From Aliiglaciecola sp. 3_MG-2023 (GTDB taxonomy: Bacteria > Pseudomonadota > Gammaproteobacteria > Enterobacterales > Alteromonadaceae): a stretch of DNA of 64,000 nt. The translations under genes and the position numbers were made by a program. The notes under the pieces were generated by a model. The model searched no databases, was not told the origin of the DNA, and worked only from the letters and a program-made list of their open reading frames with translations. The first letter of the stretch is position 1, and each line of letters starts with the position of its first letter. Below are positions 55,201-64,000 of the stretch, in pieces. The stretch is taken from positions 85,601-149,600 of the forward strand of contig NZ_JAUORV010000015.1 of NCBI RefSeq assembly GCF_030548205.1, written 5' to 3'.

Positions 55201-56317
55201 TGCACGTGCGACTAACCTATTGCTTCGCAATGGCATTGAACAAGCTAAGCTTGACAGTATGCCTCGTGAAAAATGGTTTGATCTCACGCTACAAGATGAA
55301 GATGCACAATTAGAGCTTGATCAAATTGCTGAACAACACAGTGAAATTAAACTTGATTTTGATAACAAGTTTGAGATTAAACGTCGCAAAATCACTCAGG
55401 GTGATGATTTAGCGCCGGGCGTGTTGAAGATTGTTAAAGTATACTTGGCTGTTAAGCGTCATATTCAACCTGGTGACAAAATGGCTGGTCGTCATGGTAA
55501 CAAAGGTGTTATCTCGACTATCCAACCAGTGGAAGATATGCCTTATGATGCTAACGGTACTCCCGTAGACATCGTACTTAACCCACTTGGTGTACCTTCG
55601 CGGATGAACATCGGTCAGATCCTTGAAACTCACTTGGGCATGGCTGCTCACGGTTTGGGTGTGAAGATTGATCGCATGATCAAAGAGCAAGAAGAATTAG
55701 CTAAGCTAAGAAGTTTCTTGAAAGAAGTGTATAGCTCAGGCAAGTCACATCAGGTCGTCGATATTGACAACTTCACCGATGAAGAAGTTAAACGTCTTGC
55801 TGAAAACTTGCGTAAAGGTGTGCCAATTGCGACACCTGTATTTGATGGTGCAACAGAACGAGAAATTAAAGACTTGTTGTTGTTGGCTGATATTCCAGAA
55901 AGCGGACAAATCACGTTGTTTGATGGTCGTACTGGCCGTTCGTTCGAGCGTCCTGTAACCGTAGGTTACATGTATATGCTGAAACTTAACCACTTGGTTG
56001 ATGATAAAATGCATGCACGTTCAACGGGTTCTTACAGCTTGGTTACACAGCAACCATTGGGCGGTAAAGCTCAATTCGGTGGACAGCGTTTCGGTGAGAT
56101 GGAAGTGTGGGCACTAGAAGCATACGGTGCTGCTTATACCTTGCAAGAAATGCTAACTGTGAAATCCGATGACGTAAATGGTCGTACTAAAATGTATAAA
56201 AACATTGTGGACGGCGATCATCGTATGGAACCTGGTATGCCGGAATCCTTCAACGTATTGTTGAAAGAAATCCGTTCTCTAGGTATCAACATCGAATTAG
56301 AAGAGCAAAACGATTAG
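52283..56317 (+). CDS. rpoB: RNA polymerase beta subunit
   Basis: 1344 residues, close to the 1342 of E. coli. The rifampicin region reads [32 protein letters not shown], without an obvious resistance substitution. It has [10 protein letters not shown] and a C-terminal [21 protein letters not shown]. It forms the catalytic core with RpoC. An 88-bp gap with a hairpin precedes rpoC. Confidence 0.99.
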   Translation: MVYSNSEKKRIRKDFGKRPQVLEIPYLLSIQLDSFKKFIDIDVDGHYGLEAAFRSVFPIKSYSGNSELQYVSYRLGEPVFDVKECQIRGVTFSAPLRVKLRLVLFDKEAAPGTVKDIKEQEVYMGEIPLMTENGTFVINGTERVIVSQLHRSPGVFFDHDKGKTHSSGKVLYNARVIPYRGSWLDFEFDPKDNLYVRIDRRRKLPATIMLRALEMPTEEILDVFFDKDLIKIVDDKFMMDIVPERLRGETAQFDIMDGEGNVLVETGRRISARHTRALEKAKVTELEVPAEFLVGRVIAKDYINEETGEVIVSANDELTVETLEALLASDLTSFDTLYINELDHGAYISDTLRIDSSTNRLEALVEIYRMMRPGEPPTKDAAETLFGNLFFSDDRYDLSAVGRMKFNRRLGREELIGEGTLDKEDIIAVMKQLITIRDGKDEVDDIDHLGNRRIRSVGEMAENQFRVGLVRVERAVKERLSLGDLDAIMPQDLINAKPISAAVKEFFGSSQLSQFMDQNNPLSEVTHKRRISALGPGGLTRERAGFEVRDVHPTHYGRVCPIETPEGPNIGLINSLSSFARTNDFGFLETPYRKIVDGVVTDDIDYLSAIEEGQFAIAQANVVLDDDGKLTEELIPCRYRGETTLMQIEDIKYMDVSPQQIVSVAASIIPFLEHDDANRALMGANMQRQAVPTLKADKPLVGTGMEKTVAVDSGVTIIAKRGGTVDYVDASRIVIKVNEEEMTAGEAGIDIYNLTKYTRSNQNTCINQKPTCNVGDPIVTGDVLADGPSTDLGELALGQNMRIAFMPWNGYNFEDSILISERVAQEDRFTTIHIQELSCIARDTKLGPEEISADIPNVGESALGKLDESGVVYIGAEVKGGDILVGKVTPKGETQLTPEEKLLRAIFGEKASDVKDTSLRVPNSVHGTVIDVQVFTRDGVEKDKRALEIEDMQLRQVKKDLGDEFGILADGIFARATNLLLRNGIEQAKLDSMPREKWFDLTLQDEDAQLELDQIAEQHSEIKLDFDNKFEIKRRKITQGDDLAPGVLKIVKVYLAVKRHIQPGDKMAGRHGNKGVISTIQPVEDMPYDANGTPVDIVLNPLGVPSRMNIGQILETHLGMAAHGLGVKIDRMIKEQEELAKLRSFLKEVYSSGKSHQVVDIDNFTDEEVKRLAENLRKGVPIATPVFDGATEREIKDLLLLADIPESGQITLFDGRTGRSFERPVTVGYMYMLKLNHLVDDKMHARSTGSYSLVTQQPLGGKAQFGGQRFGEMEVWALEAYGAAYTLQEMLTVKSDDVNGRTKMYKNIVDGDHRMEPGMPESFNVLLKEIRSLGINIELEEQND

Positions 56318-56347
56318 TTTACTCTGATTGATCGAAAGAAAAGAGAG

Positions 56348-56378
56348 CCTGACTAGCTGAAGTAGTTAGTCAGGTTTT
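56348..56378 (+). other. Hairpin between rpoB and rpoC
   Basis: CCTGACTA (56348-56355) pairs with TAGTCAGG (56367-56374) followed by TTTTG. It might be a weak attenuator or an mRNA-processing site; rpoC must still be transcribed through it. Confidence 0.45.
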
Positions 56379-56405
56379 GTAACACCACTCCGCTGGGAGA
56401 AAAAA

Positions 56406-59400
56406 GTGAAAGACTTATTAAAGTTTCTTAAGCAACAGAACAAAACCGAAGAGTTCGATAATATTCGAATCGGTCTTGCTTCTCCGGACATGGTCCGTTC
56501 GTGGTCTTTTGGTGAGGTTAAGAAGCCTGAAACCATCAACTATCGTACGTTTAAACCAGAGCGCGATGGCCTTTTCTGTGCCCGCATCTTTGGTCCGGTC
56601 AAAGACTATGAGTGTTTGTGTGGTAAATACAAACGCCTTAAACACCGTGGTGTAATTTGTGAAAAATGTGGCGTAGAAGTGACATTGACTAAAGTACGTC
56701 GTGAGCGTATGGGTCACATTGAACTGGCTAGCCCAGTTGCCCACATTTGGTTCCTAAAATCATTGCCGTCTCGCATTGGTTTGATGTTAGATATGACATT
56801 GCGTGATATCGAGCGTGTACTTTATTTTGAATCTTATGTTGTTACCGAACCTGGTATGACGACTCTTGAGCGTTCTCAACTTCTTACTGAAGAAGAGTAC
56901 CTAGATTCGTTAGAAGAGCACGGCGATGAATTTGAAGCCAAGATGGGTGCAGAAGCAGTTTTTGAATTGCTAAAAGTGCTTGATGTTGATGCTGACGTTG
57001 CCGCGATGCGTGAAGAATTGCCAACTATCAATTCTGAAACCAAGCGTAAGAAAATTACTAAACGTTTGAAGTTGTTAGAGTCATTCCAACAATCAGGCAA
57101 CAAGCCTGAGTGGATGATCATGACAGTGTTGCCAGTTTTACCACCAGATTTGCGTCCGTTGGTACCACTAGATGGAGGCCGTTTCGCGACTTCAGATTTG
57201 AACGATTTATATCGTCGTGTCATTAACCGTAATAACCGTTTGAAGCGTCTACTAGATCTTGCTGCGCCTGATATCATTGTGCGCAATGAAAAACGTATGT
57301 TACAAGAAGCGGTTGATGCACTTTTAGATAACGGTCGTCGTGGTCGAGCAATTACCGGTTCTAACAAACGTCCTCTTAAATCTTTGGCCGATATGATCAA
57401 AGGTAAACAAGGTCGTTTCCGTCAGAACTTACTAGGTAAACGCGTAGATTATTCTGGTCGTTCTGTAATTACTGTTGGTCCTACTCTTCGTCTACATCAA
57501 TGTGGACTTCCAAAGAAAATGGCATTGGAATTGTTCAAGCCGTTCATCTATGGAAAATTAGAAGGTCGTGGTCTTGCAACAACCATTAAAGCCGCTAAGA
57601 AATTAGTAGAGCGCGAAGCTCCGGAAGTTTGGGACGTTTTAGATGACGTTATCCGCGAACATCCAGTTCTTCTTAACCGTGCACCTACACTTCACCGTTT
57701 GGGTATACAGGCGTTTGAACCTATTTTGATCGAAGGTAAAGCGATTCAGTTGCACCCATTAGTGTGTGCGGCCTATAACGCCGACTTCGATGGTGACCAA
57801 ATGGCGGTACACGTACCGTTAACAATCGAAGCACAGCTTGAAGCGCGTGCCTTGATGATGTCGACCAACAACATCTTGTCACCAGCTAACGGTGAGCCAA
57901 TCATCGTTCCTTCACAAGACGTTGTATTAGGGTTGTACTATCTTACTCGTGACCGTGTAAATGGTCTGGGTGAAGGTATGGTATTCACCAGCCCTCACGA
58001 AGCCGAAAAAGCTTATCGTACAGGTAATGCAGAACTTCACGCTCGCGTGAAAGTACGTATCACCGAATATGATGTTGATGCTGATGGTTCTAAAACTGAA
58101 AAAGTAACCCTAACTGATACTACAGTTGGACGTGCTATTTTCTCTTTAATTTTGCCAAAAGGTTTGCCGTTCGAAATTATCAACCAAGCAATGGGTAAAA
58201 AGCAGATTTCACGTTTGTTGAATGCTTGTTACCGTGTACTTGGATTGAAAGATACGGTAATTGCTGCTGACCAAATTATGTATACCGGTTTCCACTACGC
58301 GATGATCGCGGGTGCATCTGTTGGTATCGATGACATGGTTATTCCTGATGCGAAGAAAGACATCATCGAAGCAGCTGAAGAAGAAGTGTTTGAAATTCAA
58401 GAGCAGTTCCAATCAGGTCTTGTTACCGCGGGTGAGCGTTACAACAAAGTAATCGATATCTGGTCTCGTGCAAACGAAGACGTTGCAAAAGCCATGATGT
58501 CAAACTTATCAAAAGAATCAGTTAAAAATCGTGACGGTGAAATGGAAGAGCAAGACTCTTTCAACTCAGTGTTTATGATGGCTGACTCTGGTGCTCGTGG
58601 TAGTGCCGCTCAGATTCGTCAGTTGGCGGGTATGCGTGGTTTGATGGCAAAACCAGACGGTTCAATCATCGAAACGCCTATTACGGCAAACTTCCGTGAA
58701 GGTCTAAACGTACTTCAGTACTTTATTTCTACTCACGGTGCTCGTAAAGGTTTGGCTGATACGGCATTGAAAACAGCAAACTCGGGTTACTTAACTCGTC
58801 GTTTGGTTGATGTTGCACAAGATTTGGTTATTAATAACGAAGATTGTGGCACTTTCGAAGGGGTGAAAATGACTCCTCTTATCGAAGGTGGTGACGTTGT
58901 AGAACCATTGCGCGAACGTGTATTGGGTCGAGTTGTTGCAGAAGATGTAATTAAACCAGGTACTAACGACGTCTTAGTAGAGCGTAATACGCTGCTAGAT
59001 GAAGGTTTAGTTGACATGTTAGAAGATAACTCTGTAGACCAAATATTGGTTCGCTCAGTTATCACTTGTGACAACGACTTCGGTGTTTGTGCTAGATGTT
59101 ACGGTCGTGATTTGGCTCGTGGACATATGGTTGGCTTCGGTGAATCTGTTGGTGTTATTGCCGCACAGTCTATCGGTGAACCTGGTACACAGTTAACCAT
59201 GCGTACGTTCCACATCGGTGGTGCTGCATCAAGAGCATCTGCTGAGAATAGTGTACAAGTGAAAACTACTGGTACATTGAAGTTACACAACGCTAAGTAT
59301 GTGCGTAACGCTGATGACAAAGTGGTTATCGTTTCACGTTCTACTGAATTAACTGTAATTGACGACCAAGGTCGTGAGAAAGAACGTTATAAAGTACCTT

Positions 59401-60587
59401 ACGGTGCGATTCTTTCTGTTGATGACAACGCGGCGATAAACGCTGGCGATATCATCGCGAACTGGGATCCGCATTCGCATCCAATTATTACCGAACGTAA
59501 AGCGAAAATTAGCTTTGCTGACGTTGATGATTCGAATACCGAAATGCAACAAGATGAGTTAACTGGTTTAACGCGTATCGTGGTTAAAGATTTAACCAAA
59601 GCGAATGCGAAAGAACCTAAACTTATCCTAGAAAGTGATGAAGTTGGATTACAGGAAATTCGCCTGCCTAGCTTTACTACAATCGAAGCATCTGATGGTA
59701 TGGCGGCTCGCGAAGGTGACGTGTTAGCACGTATACCTCAGGAAAGTTCGAAAACTCGTGACATCACCGGTGGTCTGCCGCGTGTTGCTGACTTGTTCGA
59801 AGCACGTAAGCCTAAAGAGCCTGCGATTCTTGCTGAAGTATCCGGTACTATCGGTTTCGGTAAAGAAACTAAAGGTAAGAAGCGCTTAGTTATTACGCCT
59901 AAAGAAGGTGATCATTACGAAGAGATGATCCCTAAATGGCGTCAACTTAACGTGTTTGAAGGTGAATCTGTGGAAAAAGGCGAAGTTATTGCCGATGGTC
60001 CAGAATCGCCACATGACATCTTGCGTCTTCGTGGAATCAGTGCAGTTGCAAACTACATTGTGAACGAAGTTCAAGAAGTTTACCGTCTACAAGGGGTTAA
60101 AATTAACGATAAGCACATCGAAGTTGTTATACGTCAGATGTTGCGTAAGTGTTTGATTACTCACCCAGGTGATACTCAGTTCCTTGAAGGCGAGCAAGTT
60201 GAAGTTGCGAACGTTAGAGTTGCTAACCGTGAAATTGAAAAACAGGGTAAAATCCCTGCTCAGTACGAAACTCAGTTGCTTGGTATTACCAAAGCTTCTC
60301 TTTCTACTGAATCATTCATTTCAGCAGCCTCGTTCCAAGAAACAACCCGTGTTCTTACTGAAGCAGCAGTGCAAGGTAAAGAAGATGAGTTGCGTGGTTT
60401 GAAAGAAAACGTAATTGTTGGTCGTTTGATTCCAGCAGGAACCGGTTTCTCTTATCACCAAAACCGAGCGAAAATGAAACAAGCTGCTATGATGGTTGAA
60501 GAAACCTCAGTATCAGCCTCTGAAGCAGAACTTGCACTAACTGAAGCGTTAAACGCTGAAGCTGGTAACAGTTCAAGCGAAGAGTAA
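56406..60587 (+). CDS. rpoC: RNA polymerase beta' subunit
   Basis: 1393 residues (E. coli 1407). The N-terminal zinc finger is [20 protein letters not shown], the catalytic Mg site is [12 protein letters not shown], the trigger loop region is [17 protein letters not shown], and the second zinc site is [15 protein letters not shown]. The start codon is GTG at 56406 after GGGAGA. It is the last gene of its operon; a strong terminator follows. Confidence 0.99.
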   Translation: MKDLLKFLKQQNKTEEFDNIRIGLASPDMVRSWSFGEVKKPETINYRTFKPERDGLFCARIFGPVKDYECLCGKYKRLKHRGVICEKCGVEVTLTKVRRERMGHIELASPVAHIWFLKSLPSRIGLMLDMTLRDIERVLYFESYVVTEPGMTTLERSQLLTEEEYLDSLEEHGDEFEAKMGAEAVFELLKVLDVDADVAAMREELPTINSETKRKKITKRLKLLESFQQSGNKPEWMIMTVLPVLPPDLRPLVPLDGGRFATSDLNDLYRRVINRNNRLKRLLDLAAPDIIVRNEKRMLQEAVDALLDNGRRGRAITGSNKRPLKSLADMIKGKQGRFRQNLLGKRVDYSGRSVITVGPTLRLHQCGLPKKMALELFKPFIYGKLEGRGLATTIKAAKKLVEREAPEVWDVLDDVIREHPVLLNRAPTLHRLGIQAFEPILIEGKAIQLHPLVCAAYNADFDGDQMAVHVPLTIEAQLEARALMMSTNNILSPANGEPIIVPSQDVVLGLYYLTRDRVNGLGEGMVFTSPHEAEKAYRTGNAELHARVKVRITEYDVDADGSKTEKVTLTDTTVGRAIFSLILPKGLPFEIINQAMGKKQISRLLNACYRVLGLKDTVIAADQIMYTGFHYAMIAGASVGIDDMVIPDAKKDIIEAAEEEVFEIQEQFQSGLVTAGERYNKVIDIWSRANEDVAKAMMSNLSKESVKNRDGEMEEQDSFNSVFMMADSGARGSAAQIRQLAGMRGLMAKPDGSIIETPITANFREGLNVLQYFISTHGARKGLADTALKTANSGYLTRRLVDVAQDLVINNEDCGTFEGVKMTPLIEGGDVVEPLRERVLGRVVAEDVIKPGTNDVLVERNTLLDEGLVDMLEDNSVDQILVRSVITCDNDFGVCARCYGRDLARGHMVGFGESVGVIAAQSIGEPGTQLTMRTFHIGGAASRASAENSVQVKTTGTLKLHNAKYVRNADDKVVIVSRSTELTVIDDQGREKERYKVPYGAILSVDDNAAINAGDIIANWDPHSHPIITERKAKISFADVDDSNTEMQQDELTGLTRIVVKDLTKANAKEPKLILESDEVGLQEIRLPSFTTIEASDGMAAREGDVLARIPQESSKTRDITGGLPRVADLFEARKPKEPAILAEVSGTIGFGKETKGKKRLVITPKEGDHYEEMIPKWRQLNVFEGESVEKGEVIADGPESPHDILRLRGISAVANYIVNEVQEVYRLQGVKINDKHIEVVIRQMLRKCLITHPGDTQFLEGEQVEVANVRVANREIEKQGKIPAQYETQLLGITKASLSTESFISAASFQETTRVLTEAAVQGKEDELRGLKENVIVGRLIPAGTGFSYHQNRAKMKQAAMMVEETSVSASEAELALTEALNAEAGNSSSEE

Positions 60588-60602
60588 CAATATTTAAGAA
60601 AT

Positions 60603-60635
60603 TCTTTGGCTAACCGCAGTTAGTCAAAGACTTTT
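60603..60635 (+). terminator. Terminator after rpoC
   Basis: TCTTTGGCTAAC (60603-60614), loop CGCA, GTTAGTCAAAGA (60619-60630), then CTTTTC: a 12-bp stem with one G-U pair. It separates rpoC from the str-operon promoter just downstream. Confidence 0.85.
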
Positions 60636-60636
60636 C

Positions 60637-60665
60637 TTGACAGTTTGTTTTATGATCTATAGAAT
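60637..60665 (+). promoter_or_regulatory. Promoter of rpsL-rpsG-fusA-tuf
   Basis: TTGACA (60637-60642), a spacer of exactly 17 bp, TAGAAT (60660-60665), then a GC-rich TCCGCGACCC discriminator. It is a near-consensus sigma-70 promoter about 110 bp before rpsL. Confidence 0.9.
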
Positions 60666-60774
60666 TCCGCGACCCGAAATTTGCTAACGCAATATTTTGG
60701 ACGCGGATTTTTCGCTTTCAGCGCCCGGTAAAACGGGCAAATAGTAGTTTTTTATTAACCAGGAGCCCTAGTTA

Positions 60775-61149
60775 ATGGCAACAGTTAACCAGTTAGTGCG
60801 CTCTCCTCGTAAGAAGCCCGTTGAAAAAAGCAACGTCGCTGCCTTACAGGCTTGCCCACAGAAACGTGGCGTATGTACTCGTGTATATACAACCACGCCT
60901 AAGAAGCCGAACTCAGCTTTACGTAAAGTATGCCGTGTTCGTTTAACCAACGGTTTTGAAGTTTCTTCATACATCGGTGGTGAAGGTCACAACCTACAAG
61001 AGCACAGTGTTGTTCTTATTCGTGGTGGTCGTGTTAAAGATTTACCAGGTGTTCGTTACCACACTGTTCGCGGTACTTTAGACTGCGCAGGCGTAAACGA
61101 CCGTAGACAAGCCCGTTCTAAATACGGCGCAAAAAGGCCTAAGTCTTAA
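60775..61149 (+). CDS. rpsL: 30S ribosomal protein S12
   Basis: A 124-residue protein with [19 protein letters not shown] and [21 protein letters not shown]. The streptomycin-relevant lysines (TPKKPNS and RVKDLPG) are wild-type-like. AGGAG precedes ATG 60775. Confidence 0.98.
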   Translation: MATVNQLVRSPRKKPVEKSNVAALQACPQKRGVCTRVYTTTPKKPNSALRKVCRVRLTNGFEVSSYIGGEGHNLQEHSVVLIRGGRVKDLPGVRYHTVRGTLDCAGVNDRRQARSKYGAKRPKS

Positions 61150-61226
61150 CGGTTCTCCGTTAGTAAGGCCAAACTATTAAATTTTGAGTTTTGGGTTATA
61201 CCTGAATCCCCACGGAGAATATTAAG

Positions 61227-61697
61227 ATGCCAAGAAGACGAGTTGTAGGTCAACGAAAAATCCTACCTGATCCTAAGTTCGGATCACAATTACTTGCCAA
61301 ATTCATGAACGTTGTCATGTTGGATGGTAAAAAATCTACTGCTGAAAAAATTGTTTACGGTGCGTTAGACATCGTTGCTGAAAAAACCAGTAAAGCTCAC
61401 CTAGATGTATTCGAAGAAGCATTGGACAACATCCGCCCTACAGTCGAGGTTAAATCTCGTCGTGTTGGTGGTTCTACGTACCAAGTACCAGTAGAAGTTC
61501 GTCCTGTTCGTCGTAATGCATTAGGCATGCGTTGGATGGTTGATGCTGCACGTAAACGTGGTGAAAAATCAATGGCTCAACGCCTAGCAGCTGAAATGCT
61601 AGATGCGTCTGAGAACAGAGGTTCTGCGGTTAAGAAACGTGAAGACGTTCACCGTATGGCTGAAGCGAACAAAGCGTTCGCACACTACCGCTGGTAG
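61227..61697 (+). CDS. rpsG: 30S ribosomal protein S7
   Basis: A 156-residue protein, [20 protein letters not shown], with [27 protein letters not shown], the 16S rRNA-binding core. In E. coli S7 represses its own operon. It is 77 bp after rpsL and 24 bp before fusA. Confidence 0.98.
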   Translation: MPRRRVVGQRKILPDPKFGSQLLAKFMNVVMLDGKKSTAEKIVYGALDIVAEKTSKAHLDVFEEALDNIRPTVEVKSRRVGGSTYQVPVEVRPVRRNALGMRWMVDAARKRGEKSMAQRLAAEMLDASENRGSAVKKREDVHRMAEANKAFAHYRW

Positions 61698-61721
61698 TCA
61701 AAGCTTCTTAGAGAGGATTAA

Positions 61722-63824
61722 ATGGCTCGTAAACATCCAATTGAACGCTATCGAAATATCGGAATCGTTGCTCACGTTGACGCGGGTAAAACGACTACGA
61801 CTGAACGCGTTTTATTTTATACCGGCTTGTCTCACAAGATTGGTGAAGTCCATGATGGCGCTGCTACCATGGATTGGATGGAGCAAGAGCAGGAGCGGGG
61901 GATTACCATTACTTCCGCTGCAACAACCTGTTTCTGGTCTGGTATGCAACAACAGTATGACCAGCACAGAATCAACATCATCGATACTCCAGGGCACGTA
62001 GACTTTACGATTGAAGTTGAACGTTCCTTACGAGTGCTCGATGGTGCTGTGGTTGTTTTTTGTGGCTCATCGGGTGTTGAACCCCAATCTGAGACTGTAT
62101 GGCGCCAAGCTGACAAATACCGTGTTCCGCGCATGGTATTTGTTAATAAAATGGACCGTACAGGTGCTGACTTTGACCGTGTAGTTGAACAGATTAACAA
62201 TCGCTTAGGTGCCACATGTGTGCCTATTCAATTGAACATTGGTGCTGAAGAGAACTTCAAAGGCGTTATCGATTTGATCAAGATGAAAGCCATTAATTGG
62301 AATGAAGCTGATCAAGGTATGACGTTCTTATATGAAGACGTTCCTGCTGACTTACTAGATCGTGCGAATGAACTTCGTACTGAAATGGTCGAATCTGCTG
62401 CAGAAGCCTCTGATGAATTGATGAATAAATATTTGGAAGGTGAAGAGCTTTCCGAGGAAGAAATTAAAACTGGATTACGTATTCGTACACTCAATAATGA
62501 AATTGTGGTGGCGACTTGTGGTTCAGCATTTAAAAATAAAGGTGTTCAGGCTGTTCTTGATTCTGTAATCGAGTTTTTGCCAGCACCCGTTGATGTTCCC
62601 GCAATCACCGGTGTATTAAGTGATAAGAATGAAACAGAAGCTGAACGTCATGCAGACGATAGCGAACCTTTTTCGGCCTTAGCGTTTAAAATTGCCACCG
62701 ACCCTTTCGTGGGTACATTAACGTTCTTCCGTTGTTATTCCGGTGTGGTAAATACAGGTGATGCTGTTTACAACGCTGTTAAAGGTAAACGTGAACGCTT
62801 CGGTCGAATCGTGCAAATGCATGCTAAAGACCGTGAAGAGTTAAAAGAAGTGCGCGCTGGTGATATCGCAGCAGCAATTGGAATGAAAGATGTGACGACT
62901 GGTGATACCTTGTGTGATCCTAATCACATCATCACCCTCGAACGTATGGAATTCCCCGAACCGGTAATTTCCATTGCGGTTGAGCCTCGTTCTCAAGCTG
63001 ACCAAGATAAAATGAGTGTTGCCTTGGGTAAACTTGCTGCAGAAGACCCTTCTTTCCGCGTAAAAACTGACGAAGAGTCTGGACAAACAATTATCTCAGG
63101 AATGGGAGAATTGCATCTGGATATCATTGTTGACCGCATGAAGCGTGAATTTAATGTTGAATGTAATGTGGGTAAACCTCAGGTTGCATATCGAGAGACA
63201 ATTCGTAAAAGTGTGGAAGTGGAAGGCAAATTTGTTCGTCAGTCAGGTGGACGTGGTCAATATGGACATGTTTGGCTGAAAATCGAGCCAAATGAAGAAG
63301 GTGCGGGCTACGAGTTCGTGAATGAAATTGTGGGCGGAATCGTTCCTAAAGAGTATATTCCTTCAGTAGACAAAGGTATCCAAGAGCAGATGCAAAATGG
63401 TGTCTTAGCTGGGTATCCGGTATTAGATGTCAAGGTCACTTTGTTCGATGGTTCTTTCCATGATGTTGACTCTTCTGAAATGGCGTTTAAGATAGCCGGC
63501 TCAATGGGCTTTAGGGAAGGCGTAGAAATCGCGAATCCTGTTTTGCTTGAGCCGACTATGAAAGTTGAAGTCACCACTCCAGAAGATTGGATGGGTGATG
63601 TCGTTGGTGACTTAAATCGTCGCCGCGGTGTTATTGATGGCATGGATGAAGGTGTGGCAGGTATAAAAATTGTACGTGCTAAGGTTCCTCTTTCTGAAAT
63701 GTTTGGCTATGCTACTGCATTGCGAAGCGCAACGCAGGGGCGTGCTTCATACTCTATGGAATTCTTTAATTATGCTGAAGCACCAAATAATGTGACTAAA
63801 GCGATAGTTGAAGCAAGAAATTAA
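61722..63824 (+). CDS. fusA: Elongation factor G
   Basis: A 700-residue translocation GTPase: P-loop [10 protein letters not shown], switch [23 protein letters not shown], then domains III-V with [10 protein letters not shown] and SMGFREGV. Its length and its place in the str operon mark it as the main EF-G rather than FusB/EF-G2. GAGAGG precedes the ATG. Confidence 0.98.
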   Translation: MARKHPIERYRNIGIVAHVDAGKTTTTERVLFYTGLSHKIGEVHDGAATMDWMEQEQERGITITSAATTCFWSGMQQQYDQHRINIIDTPGHVDFTIEVERSLRVLDGAVVVFCGSSGVEPQSETVWRQADKYRVPRMVFVNKMDRTGADFDRVVEQINNRLGATCVPIQLNIGAEENFKGVIDLIKMKAINWNEADQGMTFLYEDVPADLLDRANELRTEMVESAAEASDELMNKYLEGEELSEEEIKTGLRIRTLNNEIVVATCGSAFKNKGVQAVLDSVIEFLPAPVDVPAITGVLSDKNETEAERHADDSEPFSALAFKIATDPFVGTLTFFRCYSGVVNTGDAVYNAVKGKRERFGRIVQMHAKDREELKEVRAGDIAAAIGMKDVTTGDTLCDPNHIITLERMEFPEPVISIAVEPRSQADQDKMSVALGKLAAEDPSFRVKTDEESGQTIISGMGELHLDIIVDRMKREFNVECNVGKPQVAYRETIRKSVEVEGKFVRQSGGRGQYGHVWLKIEPNEEGAGYEFVNEIVGGIVPKEYIPSVDKGIQEQMQNGVLAGYPVLDVKVTLFDGSFHDVDSSEMAFKIAGSMGFREGVEIANPVLLEPTMKVEVTTPEDWMGDVVGDLNRRRGVIDGMDEGVAGIKIVRAKVPLSEMFGYATALRSATQGRASYSMEFFNYAEAPNNVTKAIVEARN

Positions 63825-63840
63825 TCTAAATGAAGGTTCG

Positions 63841-63868
63841 GTCCGGTCTGTTACAGGGTCGGACTTTT
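63841..63868 (+). other. Weak hairpin between fusA and tuf
   Basis: GTCCG (63841-63845) pairs with CGGAC (63860-63864) followed by TTTT. It may act as a partial terminator or simply be structure in the leader of tuf. Confidence 0.3.
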
Positions 63869-63875
63869 AAATTAG

Positions 63876-64000
<125 letters not shown>

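Overview
The window looks like chromosomal DNA from a marine gammaproteobacterium of the Alteromonadales (Alteromonadaceae-like: Glaciecola, Paraglaciecola or a relative). This is inferred from the 1344/1393-residue RpoB/RpoC, the secE-nusG / rplKAJL-rpoBC / rpsL-rpsG-fusA-tuf order, moderately AT-rich base use, and accessory genes typical of that group. No rRNA genes, insertion sequence, prophage or CRISPR array were seen. Both edges cut genes: a GGDEF/EAL gene on the left and tuf on the right.

Layout. 0-4.5 kb: a tight minus-strand operon of a coiled-coil protein, an inner-membrane OmpA-domain protein, a Ras-like small GTPase and a PAS-GGDEF-EAL protein, divergent from a NIT-domain chemoreceptor (4.8-6.8 kb). 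6.9-10.7 kb: AbgT transporter, then hemH-DUF4112-GST with overlapping ends. 10.8-12.8 kb: aguBA (agmatine to putrescine). 12.9-16.4 kb: fpr, a TPR lipoprotein, two small unknown proteins and a LysE exporter. 16.6-17.7 kb: soxR divergent from a textbook SoxR-box promoter that reads into an unlisted 48-residue ORF and a VOC protein. 17.8-21.3 kb: second VOC protein, a GH13 amylase lipoprotein with a substituted catalytic motif, and an aldo/keto reductase. 21.4-24.4 kb: a GbsR/MarR-like regulator and cydAB of the cyanide-insensitive type, with a promoter carrying a perfect FNR-type box. 25-27 kb: the mesX-mesD folate-independent methionine synthase pair. 27-30.4 kb: hydrolase, GNAT, lipocalin, DinB-fold and PhnA-like proteins.

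30.4-30.9 kb is an array of REP-like hairpins, followed by an OlsF-like ornithine-lipid synthase candidate, pyrC, a solute-binding protein, a crotonase, dbpA, an M13 peptidase lipoprotein, MAPEG, an RraA-like protein and an ABC exporter. From 42.6 kb the transcription/translation block begins: tRNA-Trp, secE, nusG. It is interrupted by about 5.7 kb holding a second related hairpin array, opgGH on the opposite strand and an unknown secreted protein. It then resumes with rplK, rplA, rplJ, rplL, rpoB, rpoC, rpsL, rpsG, fusA and tuf. Strong sigma-70 promoters are visible upstream of tRNA-Trp/secE, rplK and rpsL.

The most interesting items are the GTPase/OmpA/GGDEF-EAL operon (a possible uncharacterised envelope-signalling system), the SoxR-controlled small protein plus VOC pair, the FNR-box/dyad promoter of the cyd region, the opgGH insertion between nusG and rplK, and the two REP-like arrays whose stems covary around a common core. 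All functional calls rest on reading the sequence and remembered family features; no database search was possible.
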